Shown: positions 27,806-37,043 of the stretch, piece by piece | How positions within the stretch are numbered: position 1 is the first letter of the stretch | Layout of the letters: each line of letters opens with the position of its first letter | From: Staphylococcus pseudoxylosus | GTDB taxonomy: Bacteria > Bacillota > Bacilli > Staphylococcales > Staphylococcaceae | Reading direction: 5' to 3' | NCBI RefSeq assembly: GCF_003697915.1 | Contig: NZ_RCVN01000005.1 | Coordinates: forward strand, 157,842-221,841 | Length of the DNA stretch: 64,000 nucleotides | Notes under the pieces: model-generated | The model's database searches: none | The model's input: only the letters and a program-made list of their open reading frames with translations | Told to the model about the DNA's origin: nothing | Program-made: the position numbers and the translations under genes

Positions 27806-27961
27806 TTAACCTTGCTCAGAAGTTGTTTTTCTCTTTTTAAAAAATTTAACGACAAAGTAACCGACAATGACGATAGTATTCGCATATAGTAAGTTGTTCA
27901 TATATAAATCTGTAATATTTCTCAAGGGTCCAAGCATGAAATCCAACATTAGTTCTACCAT
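27806..27961 (-). CDS. 51-residue single-pass membrane protein in the galactitol operon
   Basis: A short gene with ATG 27961, ribosome site AAAAGGAGCG and a stop at 27806-27808. The product begins MVELMLDFMLGPLRN, has one hydrophobic helix (about residues 24-41, LLYANTIVIVGYFVVKFF) and a basic tail (KKRKTTSEQG), so it should sit in the membrane with its tail in the cytoplasm. It lies between the two dehydrogenase genes, 51 bases from the upstream one and 36 from gatD, on the same strand. Spacing, start signal and composition support a real gene. A role as a small partner of the PTS permease is inference. Confidence 0.65.
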   Translation of the reverse strand: MVELMLDFMLGPLRNITDLYMNNLLYANTIVIVGYFVVKFFKKRKTTSEQG

Positions 27962-28012
27962 ATTTTTACGCTCCTTTTATCGTTTGTATATTAACGATGA
28001 CTATTTTGAGAG

Positions 28013-29044
28013 TTATTCGATAGGGCGAAGTAATACTTTGATACCTTCACCACTTTTTATATGATCGTATCCTTCTGTCCATTGTGTAATATCAAGTTCG
28101 TTTGTAATAAGAGATTCTGCGTTGACTTCACCACAGCTTAGTAGTTGTAAAGAAGGTTCCCAATCTGCTGGTTTTTGGCTTCTAGTACCTACAATACGTA
28201 ATTCTTTTTGAACTATTTGCTCTAAATTGAAAGGGATTTCGCTATCTTTAAAGATACCAACTTGAACATATTGTCCTTTTTTACGTAAAATATCTAATCC
28301 TTGTTTGGCGGCAGGTATTGCGCCAGAACATTCTAATACAACATTTGCACCATAACCGTTAGTGACTTTATTTACATATGATTTCAAATCAGTATTTTGA
28401 ATATTAACTACATGATCTATGTTAAGTTCATTTGCTTTATTTAGTCTTGCTTGATCATTATTCAATCCGGTGATGATAACTTTAGCGCCTTTACTTTTAA
28501 CAACTTGAGCGACTAACAGTCCAATAGGCCCAGGGCCAATAACAACGACAACATCTTCAGGTTGAATGTCAATTTTAGAGACGGCATGGTGCGCGCAGGC
28601 TAAAGGTTCAGTCATCGCAGCAGCTTTGTAAGAAACATTGTCGGGTATGTGATGGGCGCTAGTTGCTGGAGTGACTAAGTATTGCGTGAAACCACCATTT
28701 TGTTGAGTACCCAAGCCTTTACGATGATTACATAAGTTATAATCACCGTTTTGACAATAATCACATTCCCTACAAACGTAGTATGTTGTTTCGGAAGTAA
28801 CACGATCCCCGATATTAAAATTTGTAATATTTGTACCGACTTCTACAACTTCTCCTGAGAATTCGTGGCCTAGTATAACAGGAAAATTCACTTTATAATG
28901 TCCTTCGTATGTGTGAATATCTGTACCACAAATACCTGCATAATGGACTTTTATTTTTATTTCATCTTCATTCGGTGAAGGCGTTTCTGTATCTAATAAT
29001 TCTAGGTTTCCAAAACCTGCTTTAGTTTTAACGAGTGCTTTCAT
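28013..29044 (-). CDS. Zinc-dependent polyol/sorbitol dehydrogenase-like protein
   Basis: A 343-residue medium-chain dehydrogenase. Zinc ligands are in GICGTDIHTYEG and LGHEFSGEV, the structural zinc Cys cluster is CRECDYCQNGDYNLC, and the NAD-binding loop is VIGPGPIGLLVAQ. It resembles the sorbitol/threonine dehydrogenase group. ATG 29044 follows AGGAG. It stands directly after the IIC gene. The operon has a second such enzyme (gatD), so one may act on galactitol 1-phosphate and the other on another phosphorylated polyol such as sorbitol 6-phosphate or arabitol phosphate; the sequence does not settle which. Confidence 0.82.
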   Translation of the reverse strand: MKALVKTKAGFGNLELLDTETPSPNEDEIKIKVHYAGICGTDIHTYEGHYKVNFPVILGHEFSGEVVEVGTNITNFNIGDRVTSETTYYVCRECDYCQNGDYNLCNHRKGLGTQQNGGFTQYLVTPATSAHHIPDNVSYKAAAMTEPLACAHHAVSKIDIQPEDVVVVIGPGPIGLLVAQVVKSKGAKVIITGLNNDQARLNKANELNIDHVVNIQNTDLKSYVNKVTNGYGANVVLECSGAIPAAKQGLDILRKKGQYVQVGIFKDSEIPFNLEQIVQKELRIVGTRSQKPADWEPSLQLLSCGEVNAESLITNELDITQWTEGYDHIKSGEGIKVLLRPIE

Positions 29045-29064
29045 GTGTAGTCAGCTCCTATAAG

Positions 29065-30324
29065 TTAATTAAATAAGCTAAAGAATTTGAATATAATATA
29101 GTTTAAGATGTTACCGCCTTGGTCTATACTTGAAATTTGTGATGAACCAGATGGCATTTTCACATTTGTTCCTTCTGCCATACTTGTGAATATCGGTGCA
29201 ACATCAGTTGCGATATATAAGGAAATTGCAATCATGATTGTGCCAACAATAACTGAGTGTATAATGTTTCCTCGAGCAGCACCTACAATAAAAGCGACAA
29301 TAAACGGAATGGTTGCTAAGTCACCAAAAGGTAGCACTTGGTTACCAGGCAAAATAACAGCTAACAATACGGTTATAGGTACTAAAATTAAAGCGGTTGC
29401 GATAACTGCTGGATGCCCTAATGCAACAGCAGCATCTAAGCCAATGTAGATTTCGCGATCACCAAAACGTTTGTTTAGCCATGTACGTGCGGATTCTGAA
29501 ACAGGCATTAAACCTTCCATCAAAATCTTAACCATACGAGGCATCAACACCATAACTGCAGCCATTGACATACCAAGATTGATTACGTCCCCAGCGTTGT
29601 AACCAGCTAATAAACCAATTGCTAAACCGAGTACTAAACCGACGAATATAGATTCACCAAATGCACCAAATCTTTTTTGAATCGTTTCAGGATCTGCATT
29701 TAAGTTTTTAATTACAGGTACTTTTTGCAATCCTTTTACTAAGAAAATACCTGGAGCATATGAAATGGTACTACCTGTTGCAATAGACACACCAGGTAAG
29801 TCATAAAATTTACTCATCATTGGTGCAGTCCAATCAGCCACTTTTAGACAAACAATTTGGAATACTGCAGCGGCTATTAAAGATTGCCAAATACTGCCAG
29901 ATATTGCATAAACCATGGCGCCCATAAAGGTATAGTGCCAGAAATTCCAGATATCTACGTTCATAGTACGTGTTGTTTTTGTTAATAACATTGCAATGTT
30001 AACGACAATGCCTAAAGGAATAATAAATGCAGCAATTGTAGAGGCCCAAGCAATAGAAGACGTTGCTGGCCAACCCACATCAATGACATTTAAACTAACC
30101 CCTAAGTTTTTAACCATGGCTTGAGCAGCAGGGCCAAGGTTGTTAACTAGTAAGTCAATAACTAAGAAAATCCCAACGAATGCAACACCAATTGTCAGAC
30201 CGGACCTGAATGCTGCGCCCACTTTTTGCCTAAAGAATAATCCTAATAGGAATATAACGATAGGAAGTATAACTGTTGCCCCTAAATCTAAAAATGCTTG
30301 AATAAAATCTACAAATCCACTCAT
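29065..30324 (-). CDS. gatC: PTS galactitol-type transporter subunit IIC
   Basis: A 419-residue membrane channel of the galactitol PTS family with about ten hydrophobic segments. The N-terminus MSGFVDFIQAFLDLGATVILP and the conserved RTMNVDIWNFWHYTFMGA are characteristic of EIIC-Gat. It imports and, with IIB, phosphorylates a hexitol or pentitol. GAGGATGG precedes ATG 30324. The IIB gene lies 127 bases upstream and a dehydrogenase gene 20 bases downstream. Specificity (galactitol versus arabitol or sorbitol) cannot be read with certainty. Confidence 0.9.
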   Translation of the reverse strand: MSGFVDFIQAFLDLGATVILPIVIFLLGLFFRQKVGAAFRSGLTIGVAFVGIFLVIDLLVNNLGPAAQAMVKNLGVSLNVIDVGWPATSSIAWASTIAAFIIPLGIVVNIAMLLTKTTRTMNVDIWNFWHYTFMGAMVYAISGSIWQSLIAAAVFQIVCLKVADWTAPMMSKFYDLPGVSIATGSTISYAPGIFLVKGLQKVPVIKNLNADPETIQKRFGAFGESIFVGLVLGLAIGLLAGYNAGDVINLGMSMAAVMVLMPRMVKILMEGLMPVSESARTWLNKRFGDREIYIGLDAAVALGHPAVIATALILVPITVLLAVILPGNQVLPFGDLATIPFIVAFIVGAARGNIIHSVIVGTIMIAISLYIATDVAPIFTSMAEGTNVKMPSGSSQISSIDQGGNILNYIIFKFFSLFN

Positions 30325-30451
30325 CCCTTACACCATCCTCTTTATATAAAGTACTATTGGTATAAATTAAGATGTCATTTTGTTATAACTATAAAAAATT
30401 GTTTCGGCATTTATCCCAACAGTTCGTATGATTATTTTAATAAATGGTTCA

Positions 30452-30730
30452 TTAGCTTTGTAATGCATCTAAAATTTCTTTTTTAGTATCTTCAACCCCA
30501 ATACCAGTTAAAAAGTTACGTGCATTAATAACAGGAAAGTCGTATTCTTTTTGCGTCATAGCAGTTGTAACTAATAAGTCTGCTGTATCAACATACGAGC
30601 CTACCTCAGAAATTTTTATTTGTTTTAAATCTACTTTGATGTTGTGTTCTTTAGCCATTTCTTCAATTGCACTGTTCACTACCGTTGATGTTGCAATACC
30701 TGCACCACATGCTACTAATACTTGTTTCAT
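30452..30730 (-). CDS. gatB: PTS galactitol-type subunit IIB
   Basis: A 92-residue cytoplasmic phosphocarrier. The phosphorylated cysteine is Cys8 in KQVLVACGAGIATSTVV, the P-loop of the lactose/galactitol IIB class. Length equals the family norm. AGGAGG precedes the ATG. It takes phosphate from the IIA protein encoded 75 bases upstream and passes it to the sugar bound by IIC. Confidence 0.92.
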   Translation of the reverse strand: MKQVLVACGAGIATSTVVNSAIEEMAKEHNIKVDLKQIKISEVGSYVDTADLLVTTAMTQKEYDFPVINARNFLTGIGVEDTKKEILDALQS

Positions 30731-30805
30731 AATAAATTCCTCCTAATTTTTGATCTGTATATTTAAGATATATTGTTTCAAATTTTTATGATTTCAAAAA
30801 ACTGC

Positions 30806-31273
30806 TTATGCTTCTCTAATTTCATGTTCGATAATATCTACGATGTGAGTACTGTTTGTTGAAGTTGCAATGGCTTCAAGTATCTGATTGTTTTGAAAAA
30901 TACCCATTAATTTTTGGAGTAATGATAATTGTGTATCTTCTTTATCCATTGCGAGCATGAAAATTAATTTTACATCTGTTGTTGCTTCAAGTTCTCCCAT
31001 AATCACAAAAGGTACGGTTTCTTTAAGTACAGCCACGCCGATAGATTTTGAATTAACGTGTTGAATGTCTGTGTGTGGAATGGCTACCGAACAATACACT
31101 GTAGGTAAGCCTGTAGCAAAAGATGCTTCTCTTTCAATAACTGCATTTTCATAAGAAGCTTTGACGTAACCATTGTTGTACATGCGTTTTGCTAATTGAC
31201 TTAATGCCTCTTCTTTTGTGGCTGCCTCTAAACCAATAATGATGTTAGATGTATCCAATTTTAAACTTTCCAT
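30806..31273 (-). CDS. gatA: PTS galactitol-type subunit IIA (fructose/mannitol fold)
   Basis: A 155-residue cytoplasmic protein of the EIIA fructose/mannitol superfamily. The phosphorylated His67 lies in SVAIPHTD; ASFATGLPTVYCSVAIPH is typical for Gat-type IIA. ATG 31273 is nine bases from AAAGGGG; a TTG at 31282 is directly on that site and is unlikely. It follows the regulator gene by 19 bases. Confidence 0.92.
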   Translation of the reverse strand: MESLKLDTSNIIIGLEAATKEEALSQLAKRMYNNGYVKASYENAVIEREASFATGLPTVYCSVAIPHTDIQHVNSKSIGVAVLKETVPFVIMGELEATTDVKLIFMLAMDKEDTQLSLLQKLMGIFQNNQILEAIATSTNSTHIVDIIEHEIREA

Positions 31274-31292
31274 ATGGCTCAACCCCTTTGTT

Positions 31293-33413
31293 TTACTCTA
31301 TTATTGAAAAGTGTTTAATGACTTCTAACACTTGTGATTTTGAATCCGTTTGTATCATGTTTTGTACCATTTCGGCGTCTTGAGCCAAGTCCCGTAATTG
31401 TAGTAGAGGTCTTAAATGTTTGAATTTATCTGTAGCTGCTATAATCACAAATACATTTACATCGAGTCCTGTTTTTAGTGTTAATGGTTCATCTAATACC
31501 AACATACTCATAGACGTACGATTCACATTTTGTTCGTTTTCTGCATGTGGTATTGCGATGTTTTGGTTAATAACCATATACGTTGCGTCAAAATATTGAA
31601 TCATAGAATCAATGTAATTAGCATCTATATAGTGTTGGTTATAAAGTGGTTTAGCAGCTACGCGTATGGCCTCGTCTATATTTTTAACGTGAGAGATTAA
31701 TTGAATATGATTGATAGGTAGCAAATCTTGCAAATTTAAGTGATAATCCAATGATATTGAAGATGATTCGATTGATGTATAGGCATGAATTTCATCGAAC
31801 TGTTGTTTAATTTCATTTAATAAGCTGTCCTCATTATGAATATCAGCGTGTTCACGTATCATCGCTAACATTTTTTGAGCGTGTATGTCAGTATCAAATG
31901 TGTTGTTAAGTTGTCCGAATACGTGTTGGCGTAGTTGATGTTTTTCTTTAGCAGTTAATATCGTTTTAGTGATATACAATCTCTTATTTGTCATGATGTG
32001 CATTGGTGAGAAAACCACATCAAAGTCGAGTGTATAATGGTTAAACTCGCGAAGTGATAATGCATCTAAAAATATAAATTCAGGAAATACACTTCGTAGT
32101 TCTTGCAACATTAATTGAGAAATTGATGTTCCTTGTGTACAGACAACAACTGCTTTCACTTTTTTATCAATGTCTTCATCTTGTCTTCTTAAAATGCCAC
32201 CGATAATAATGGTTAAGTATGCAATTTCATTATCGGGCAGAGGTTGTCGTAATATTTTTTCCATTGGTTTAGAAGAGAGTTTTACAAGATGAAACAATTC
32301 TTTATAATCATCTTTCAGAGTATTCTGTAAACTTTCGACATCAGATAATTGATATCTAATTCTGTAAAAAGCTGGCTTCATATGAAACATTAATTGATTA
32401 AGTAATGTTTCACGATCTTTAAATGTGATGAAAGTGATTTTTTCAAATTGATCAAGCATAGTCTGAAGTGCTACTTTTAATTCTGGTAAAAATGTCGAAT
32501 CATCTAGTTCTGACCATTGCACACTTGTTGATAAAAGTTGTAATGTTATAAACAATTTTTCTTGTCGAGGTATATCAGAGTAATTTGTAGTGAGTATTTC
32601 TGTTGCTCGATATTCCTCAGTATCCGAAAGATCATCATAGCCAATGGAAAAGGGTGAGACAATTTTGTTATGTTGAATTCTTCTAATAATAAAATAGAGT
32701 TTATAACGTAACGTTTGTGTACTTTCGTCTATAAAATTGTTTTGTAAATACTGTTCGATTTTATTAATTTGTGTATCTATGATTTGAAGTTTTTCTTTGC
32801 GTAAGCCTAAAATACCAAAAACATCATGGTTTAAAATGTTTAGTGTATATGCTTTATCAATTAAGTTAGTTAAAAGTTTTCTGATTTCAAATTCATTACC
32901 TTTTAAATGATAGCCTTTCTGTCGCGAGTATTTCAGGATAATATTATATGGTTCTAGTAATGACTTTAATTGCTTTAAATCGTTTAATACAGTGTTCTTA
33001 CTAATTTTTAAATCGATAGAAAAGTGATTTAACGATAACACTTCATCTTCTTTAAACAACATCAGTAAAATGAGATGCGCGCGCTGACAAGCAGTATATA
33101 CTTGCTCATTTTCCTGTGGTAAAGGTTCAATATATACATTAAGAAAATGCTTTATTGCGTCATCAACGATGAAGAAGCCTTGGCTAGTACGCTCTATCGT
33201 AGGTAAATTTTGTTCAGTTAACCATGTATTGATTTTTTGGATTCTATAGCCAAGTTGTCTACGAGATATATTGAACATTAATTCGAGATCTTTGCCTTTA
33301 AGCCTAGGGTTTTTAATCAATTCTGTAATGACGCTAAAGTTTTCTGTCTGTATATTGAATCCCTCCCTTGTTGTTGACTCTAATTTAGCACATAGCATCA
33401 AAGAGTTGTACAT
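31293..33413 (-). CDS. PRD-domain PTS-regulated transcriptional activator (MtlR/BglG type)
   Basis: First gene of the galactitol-type operon and its likely activator. Domains in order: N-terminal helix-turn-helix (ISRRQLGYRIQKI and ISKNTVLNDLKQL), two PTS regulation domains (about residues 190-400, with PRD2 histidines), a IIB-like domain (KAVVVCTQGTSISQLML) and a C-terminal IIA-like domain with phosphorylatable His in NIAIPHAENEQ. The open frame reaches ATG 33413, giving 706 residues, but no ribosome site precedes it. A strong AAGGGAGGG lies at 33361-33369, seven bases before ATA 33351-33353, which would give a 686-residue protein starting QTENFSVI. Start undecided. Confidence 0.88.
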   Translation of the reverse strand: MYNSLMLCAKLESTTREGFNIQTENFSVITELIKNPRLKGKDLELMFNISRRQLGYRIQKINTWLTEQNLPTIERTSQGFFIVDDAIKHFLNVYIEPLPQENEQVYTACQRAHLILLMLFKEDEVLSLNHFSIDLKISKNTVLNDLKQLKSLLEPYNIILKYSRQKGYHLKGNEFEIRKLLTNLIDKAYTLNILNHDVFGILGLRKEKLQIIDTQINKIEQYLQNNFIDESTQTLRYKLYFIIRRIQHNKIVSPFSIGYDDLSDTEEYRATEILTTNYSDIPRQEKLFITLQLLSTSVQWSELDDSTFLPELKVALQTMLDQFEKITFITFKDRETLLNQLMFHMKPAFYRIRYQLSDVESLQNTLKDDYKELFHLVKLSSKPMEKILRQPLPDNEIAYLTIIIGGILRRQDEDIDKKVKAVVVCTQGTSISQLMLQELRSVFPEFIFLDALSLREFNHYTLDFDVVFSPMHIMTNKRLYITKTILTAKEKHQLRQHVFGQLNNTFDTDIHAQKMLAMIREHADIHNEDSLLNEIKQQFDEIHAYTSIESSSISLDYHLNLQDLLPINHIQLISHVKNIDEAIRVAAKPLYNQHYIDANYIDSMIQYFDATYMVINQNIAIPHAENEQNVNRTSMSMLVLDEPLTLKTGLDVNVFVIIAATDKFKHLRPLLQLRDLAQDAEMVQNMIQTDSKSQVLEVIKHFSIIE

Positions 33414-33642
33414 TCATCAGACACAAATCCAATTTCATTTTATGTACATCATTGTGATAAAAGTTGCAATATTCAATGAACATCATTGGTCTAAGACTTT
33501 TAATTAGATTGTGAAATTAACAAATATATAAAGAGACTTTTTATTTATAAAAAGTGAGAGCGAGATTTTAATAATAGCTTGAAATCACATTTGTCAACAA
33601 GGTGTGAAATTACTATAAAATTTTGAACTATTGCGTTTTGAA

Positions 33643-33671
33643 TTGACATATTTTTGACAAAATTTCATAAT
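33643..33671 (+). promoter_or_regulatory. Promoter of the EutW/EutV-like two-component operon
   Basis: TTGACA (33643-33648), 17 bases, then CATAAT (33666-33671). The 290-base gap between the divergent PTS regulator and this operon holds no other gene. Confidence 0.6.
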
Positions 33672-33708
33672 AGTATATGAATATAAGAATCTAAATATTC
33701 ACATAAAT

Positions 33709-35139
33709 ATGTTTGGAATGATGCATATCGATGAAGTAAGCATAAGATGTAAAGCAAGGACAATGTTGTCAGAGGCAGCAATAAATAAGATTTCAGAGGT
33801 ATCAGGACAATTACAAATGATCGCCAACTTGAATCAGGCAAATGTTTTTATTGATTGTCCAATAGAAGCGCATGGTGAAGTTATTGTTGTTGCAGAAGCA
33901 GTTCCGGTGAATTGTAAAAGCTTGTATCAAGGATCTGTAGTAGAAGCTAATGTTTATGAAAAGTTTGAGCCTGCTGTATTCGAAGTGCTTTCAGGTAGTG
34001 AATTTGCACAACATCGAGCAATTTCACAGGAGGGTAAAGTAGTAGAGCAGAGCGCTACTCCAATTAAATTAGCTAATGAAATTATAGGCATTCTAATAAT
34101 GGAAATAGATGTCAGTAATAAAATTATGGAAGAAAAAAGGTTAAAAGCACTAACACAAGCAACTAGTACTTTAAGTGATTTGGTATCGAACTCAGAAAGT
34201 AATCCCATTTTTGTACCAGACATGATTGAAGAAAGTTTGTTTGATTTAGATAATGAGTTGAATATCCGCTACTTTAATTTAGCAGGAGAAGCAATGGTAA
34301 GTGAACTTTTATATTTGGACTGTGAAGCAGGGCTGAATTTCATAGAATTGTTTCCATCTATCGAAAATATGCTTACAGATGGACGAATTATCACAATTGA
34401 AGAGCGTGCGCTACAAGGGCATTATTTTCAAATTAAATGTATACAGTTGCTTGAAGATGGCGTGATGACCGGTCATTTAATTCTGTTAAAAGATATTACA
34501 GATTTAAAAGAAAAAGAACGGGCGTTAATATCTAAATCCGTTGCTATTGGTGAAATTCATCATCGTGTGAAAAATAATTTACAGACTGTTGCCAGTTTAT
34601 TGCGTTTACAGATGAGGCGAGGATTACCCAATGGAAGTGAAAAGTATTTCCAAGAAAGCCTAAATAGAATTTTAAGTATCGCTTCTGTCTACGAAGTTAT
34701 ACTAGATGAATCATCCACAGATTCTGTAAATATTGATAAATTAATTAAAAAAATTGGGAATATGATCGTTTATAACGAATCACCTAATAAAATGATACAT
34801 ATTAATTATCAAACTGATGAGAATATCCATTTAGTTTCAAATATAGCAGTGTCTATCGCACTAATTGCCAATGAACTTATAACGAATTGCTTAACACATG
34901 CATTTAATGGACAAGCAGAAGGGGTAATAACAGTTTGTCTATCTTATAATGCTCAATCTGAATTAATTAATTTAAATGTACAAGACACGGGAAAGACTGC
35001 GTGTGAATTCAAACAATCATTTGGTTTGAAAATAGTAAACACAATTACGGAAAATGACTTAGACGGAGCTTTTAAAATTGAACGTAACAGTGTTGGAACG
35101 AACGCGAGAGTAGCGTTTCAATACAAAGGGGAGAATTAA
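33709..35139 (+). CDS. EutW-like sensor histidine kinase (HisKA_2)
   Basis: A 476-residue cytoplasmic kinase without membrane segments. The first 135 residues match the sensor domain of EutW/PdtaS-type kinases (TMLSEAAINKISEVSGQLQMIANLNQANVFIDCP). A PAS-like region follows, then a HisKA_2 box SVAIGEIHHRVKNNLQTVASLLRLQ with the His pair at 284-285 and an HATPase domain (ALIANELITNCLTHAF, FGLKIVNTI). This architecture is used by ethanolamine-sensing EutW in Firmicutes. ATG 33709, 33718 and 33721 are all possible; none has a good ribosome site, so low translation is likely. The ANTAR regulator gene starts one base after its stop. Confidence 0.88.
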   Translation: MFGMMHIDEVSIRCKARTMLSEAAINKISEVSGQLQMIANLNQANVFIDCPIEAHGEVIVVAEAVPVNCKSLYQGSVVEANVYEKFEPAVFEVLSGSEFAQHRAISQEGKVVEQSATPIKLANEIIGILIMEIDVSNKIMEEKRLKALTQATSTLSDLVSNSESNPIFVPDMIEESLFDLDNELNIRYFNLAGEAMVSELLYLDCEAGLNFIELFPSIENMLTDGRIITIEERALQGHYFQIKCIQLLEDGVMTGHLILLKDITDLKEKERALISKSVAIGEIHHRVKNNLQTVASLLRLQMRRGLPNGSEKYFQESLNRILSIASVYEVILDESSTDSVNIDKLIKKIGNMIVYNESPNKMIHINYQTDENIHLVSNIAVSIALIANELITNCLTHAFNGQAEGVITVCLSYNAQSELINLNVQDTGKTACEFKQSFGLKIVNTITENDLDGAFKIERNSVGTNARVAFQYKGEN

Positions 35140-35140
35140 A

Positions 35141-35707
35141 ATGACATCTATTATAGTTGTTGAAGACGAGTCAATCGTTAGGATGGATATCGTAGAGATG
35201 TTGGAAGCTGCGAATTATAATGTAGTTGCTGAAGTCGGTAATGGAGAAAAAGCATTAGAAGCTACTGATAAGTTTCGGCCAGATTTAATCATCATGGACA
35301 TTAAAATGCCGAAAATGGATGGTTTAAAAGCAAGCAAAATCATTTCGAAAAAATACAATATTCCCATATTGCTACTGACGGCATATAGTCATTGTGAATA
35401 CGTAGAAGAGGCGAAACAAGCGAATATAGTGGGCTATATTGTGAAACCTATTTCCGAAGCTCAATTATTACCAGCTGTTGAGATTGCAATGAGGCAAGCT
35501 CAAAATATTGCTGAATTAAGGTTTGAAGTGGATCATACTAAGAAACAAATGGACGATAGGAAACTTGTTGAAAAAGCAAAAGGCATATTGATGAAGCAAT
35601 TAAATTTAACAGAAGAAGCAGCTTATCAGAAACTCAGGAGTAAGAGTATGGATAAGCAAGTGGGTATTGAAATTGAAGCTTCTAAAATCATAGAAAAATT
35701 GAGATAA
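35141..35707 (+). CDS. ANTAR-domain response regulator (EutV-like antiterminator)
   Basis: A 188-residue RNA-binding regulator. Receiver domain residues 1-120 with phospho-acceptor Asp53 (LIIMDIKMPKMDG) and conserved DE near the N-terminus, then a coiled segment and an ANTAR domain (DRKLVEKAKGILMKQLNLTEEAAYQKLRSKSMDKQ). Phosphorylated EutV binds dual-hairpin RNA and blocks terminators. It is coupled to the kinase gene upstream, and matching RNA hairpins precede eutH and the aldehyde dehydrogenase operon in this window. No DNA-binding domain is present, so it must act on RNA. Confidence 0.92.
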   Translation: MTSIIVVEDESIVRMDIVEMLEAANYNVVAEVGNGEKALEATDKFRPDLIIMDIKMPKMDGLKASKIISKKYNIPILLLTAYSHCEYVEEAKQANIVGYIVKPISEAQLLPAVEIAMRQAQNIAELRFEVDHTKKQMDDRKLVEKAKGILMKQLNLTEEAAYQKLRSKSMDKQVGIEIEASKIIEKLR

Positions 35708-35726
35708 CAAAACAAGTGAATATAAA

Positions 35727-35769
35727 AAGCAAAGGTGCTTATTTGAATTAATCAAATAGGCACTTTTTT
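35727..35769 (+). promoter_or_regulatory. ANTAR-type hairpin overlapping a terminator in the eutH leader
   Basis: AAGC (35727-35730), loop AAAGGT and GCTT (35737-35740) form a small hairpin with A at loop position 1 and G at position 4, as known for EutV targets. Its 3' part overlaps the 5' arm of a terminator: GTGCTTATTTGA (35735-35746) pairs with TCAAATAGGCAC (35752-35763) followed by TTTTTT. The two structures exclude each other. The first hairpin of the usual pair is not clear. Confidence 0.75.
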
Positions 35770-35804
35770 GTTTTTTTATAGCCTTTAACAATGGGGGGAA
35801 CATT

Positions 35805-37043
35805 ATGGAGCATATTGGAACGGTAATTATTTATATTATTATGGCATGCGCAGTGTTAGGTGCATTTGGTGCGATTCGTAATGCAGATAAAGGTATTGGT
35901 AAAGAGTTTATGGAAGGGATTTATACGATTGGGCCTATTTTTGCTAATTCAGCAGGCATCATGGCATCAATTCCTTTTATTTCAAAATTCATAGAACAAG
36001 TTTTTGGTCCGCTATTTGACAAGATTGGTGCTGATCCAGCAATCGCAGCCACTTCTATACTTGCAACAGATATGGGAGGATATCAACTTGCAGATGTTTT
36101 AAAGCAAAGTTATGAAGGGTGGATAATGGCTATGATTGTTGGTTTTATGGCAGGGGCAACGATTGTGTTTACCATACCGCTAGGGTTGCCAATGCTAGAT
36201 AAACGAGATCATAAGTATATGGCGTTAGGCATATTGTCAGGGCTATTGGCTATACCATTTGGTGTTTTTATTTCCACGGTAATAATTCTATTAAGCCATA
36301 CAAAAATTAGAACAGTCATTGATACAACAAGTGCAGCAACACATATATTTCAAATTAGCATGTCTACGGTATTTATTAACTTGTTACCATTAATTCTATT
36401 TGTATTAATCACAGCAATAGGGTTGTATTTCTTTTCTGACATTATGATTAAAATATTTATTGTCTTTGGTAAAGTTCTAGATACATGTATTAAATTAGTA
36501 TTTGTCTTTTCTGTAGTAGAAATATTTACAGGTTTGTTTACCACTATATTTGGCAGTTGGGGATTTGACCCCATTATGGCTGATAAGCACGACAATTTTA
36601 GAGCATTAGAAAATGCAGGTAATATCGCTATTATGTTATCAGGTGCTTTCCCGATGGTATATTTAATTCGTAAATACTTTTCTACGGGATTGCACAAAGT
36701 TGGAAGTAAAGTAGGGTTAAGTGAGGTAGGAAGCGCAGGTTTTATTGCAACAATTGCGAACATTTTAGCAATGCTTAAACTTGTAAGAGATATGCCACCA
36801 AAAGATAAGGTGCTCAATATTGCTTTTGGTGTATGCTCGGCATTCTTGTTAGGAGATCATCTTTCTTATACAGCAAATTTTCAACCTACACTGATCCCTG
36901 CTGTAATGATTGGTAAGTTGAGTGCAGGTATTATTGCGATTATATTTGCATATCTATTATGTATTCCAAAAGCGAAAAAATTAGAGGAAATTGATAGACG
37001 TGCAGGCATTATTGGTGAAGATGAATACTTAGAGAATAAGTAA
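35805..37043 (+). CDS. eutH: Ethanolamine permease EutH-like
   Basis: A 412-residue membrane protein with about ten hydrophobic helices. The N-terminal half (AFGAIRNADKGIGKEFMEGIYTIGPIFANSAGIMASIPF, ATSILATDMGGYQLAD) is the EutH signature and the C-terminal AFLLGDHLSYTANFQPTLIPAVMIGKLSAG is equally typical. EutH mediates ethanolamine entry. ATG 35805 follows GGGGGGA. It lies downstream of the kinase/ANTAR genes behind a conditional terminator. No eutBC, eutA or shell-protein genes are in the window, so its cargo would be processed by other enzymes, probably those encoded on the facing strand. Confidence 0.9.
   Translation: MEHIGTVIIYIIMACAVLGAFGAIRNADKGIGKEFMEGIYTIGPIFANSAGIMASIPFISKFIEQVFGPLFDKIGADPAIAATSILATDMGGYQLADVLKQSYEGWIMAMIVGFMAGATIVFTIPLGLPMLDKRDHKYMALGILSGLLAIPFGVFISTVIILLSHTKIRTVIDTTSAATHIFQISMSTVFINLLPLILFVLITAIGLYFFSDIMIKIFIVFGKVLDTCIKLVFVFSVVEIFTGLFTTIFGSWGFDPIMADKHDNFRALENAGNIAIMLSGAFPMVYLIRKYFSTGLHKVGSKVGLSEVGSAGFIATIANILAMLKLVRDMPPKDKVLNIAFGVCSAFLLGDHLSYTANFQPTLIPAVMIGKLSAGIIAIIFAYLLCIPKAKKLEEIDRRAGIIGEDEYLENK

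Noticed and set aside
35701..35726. First hairpin (P1) of the ANTAR dual-hairpin target
   Set aside because: No stem with an A1/G4 six-base loop could be drawn upstream of the clear hairpin in either leader; only the second hairpin is claimed.
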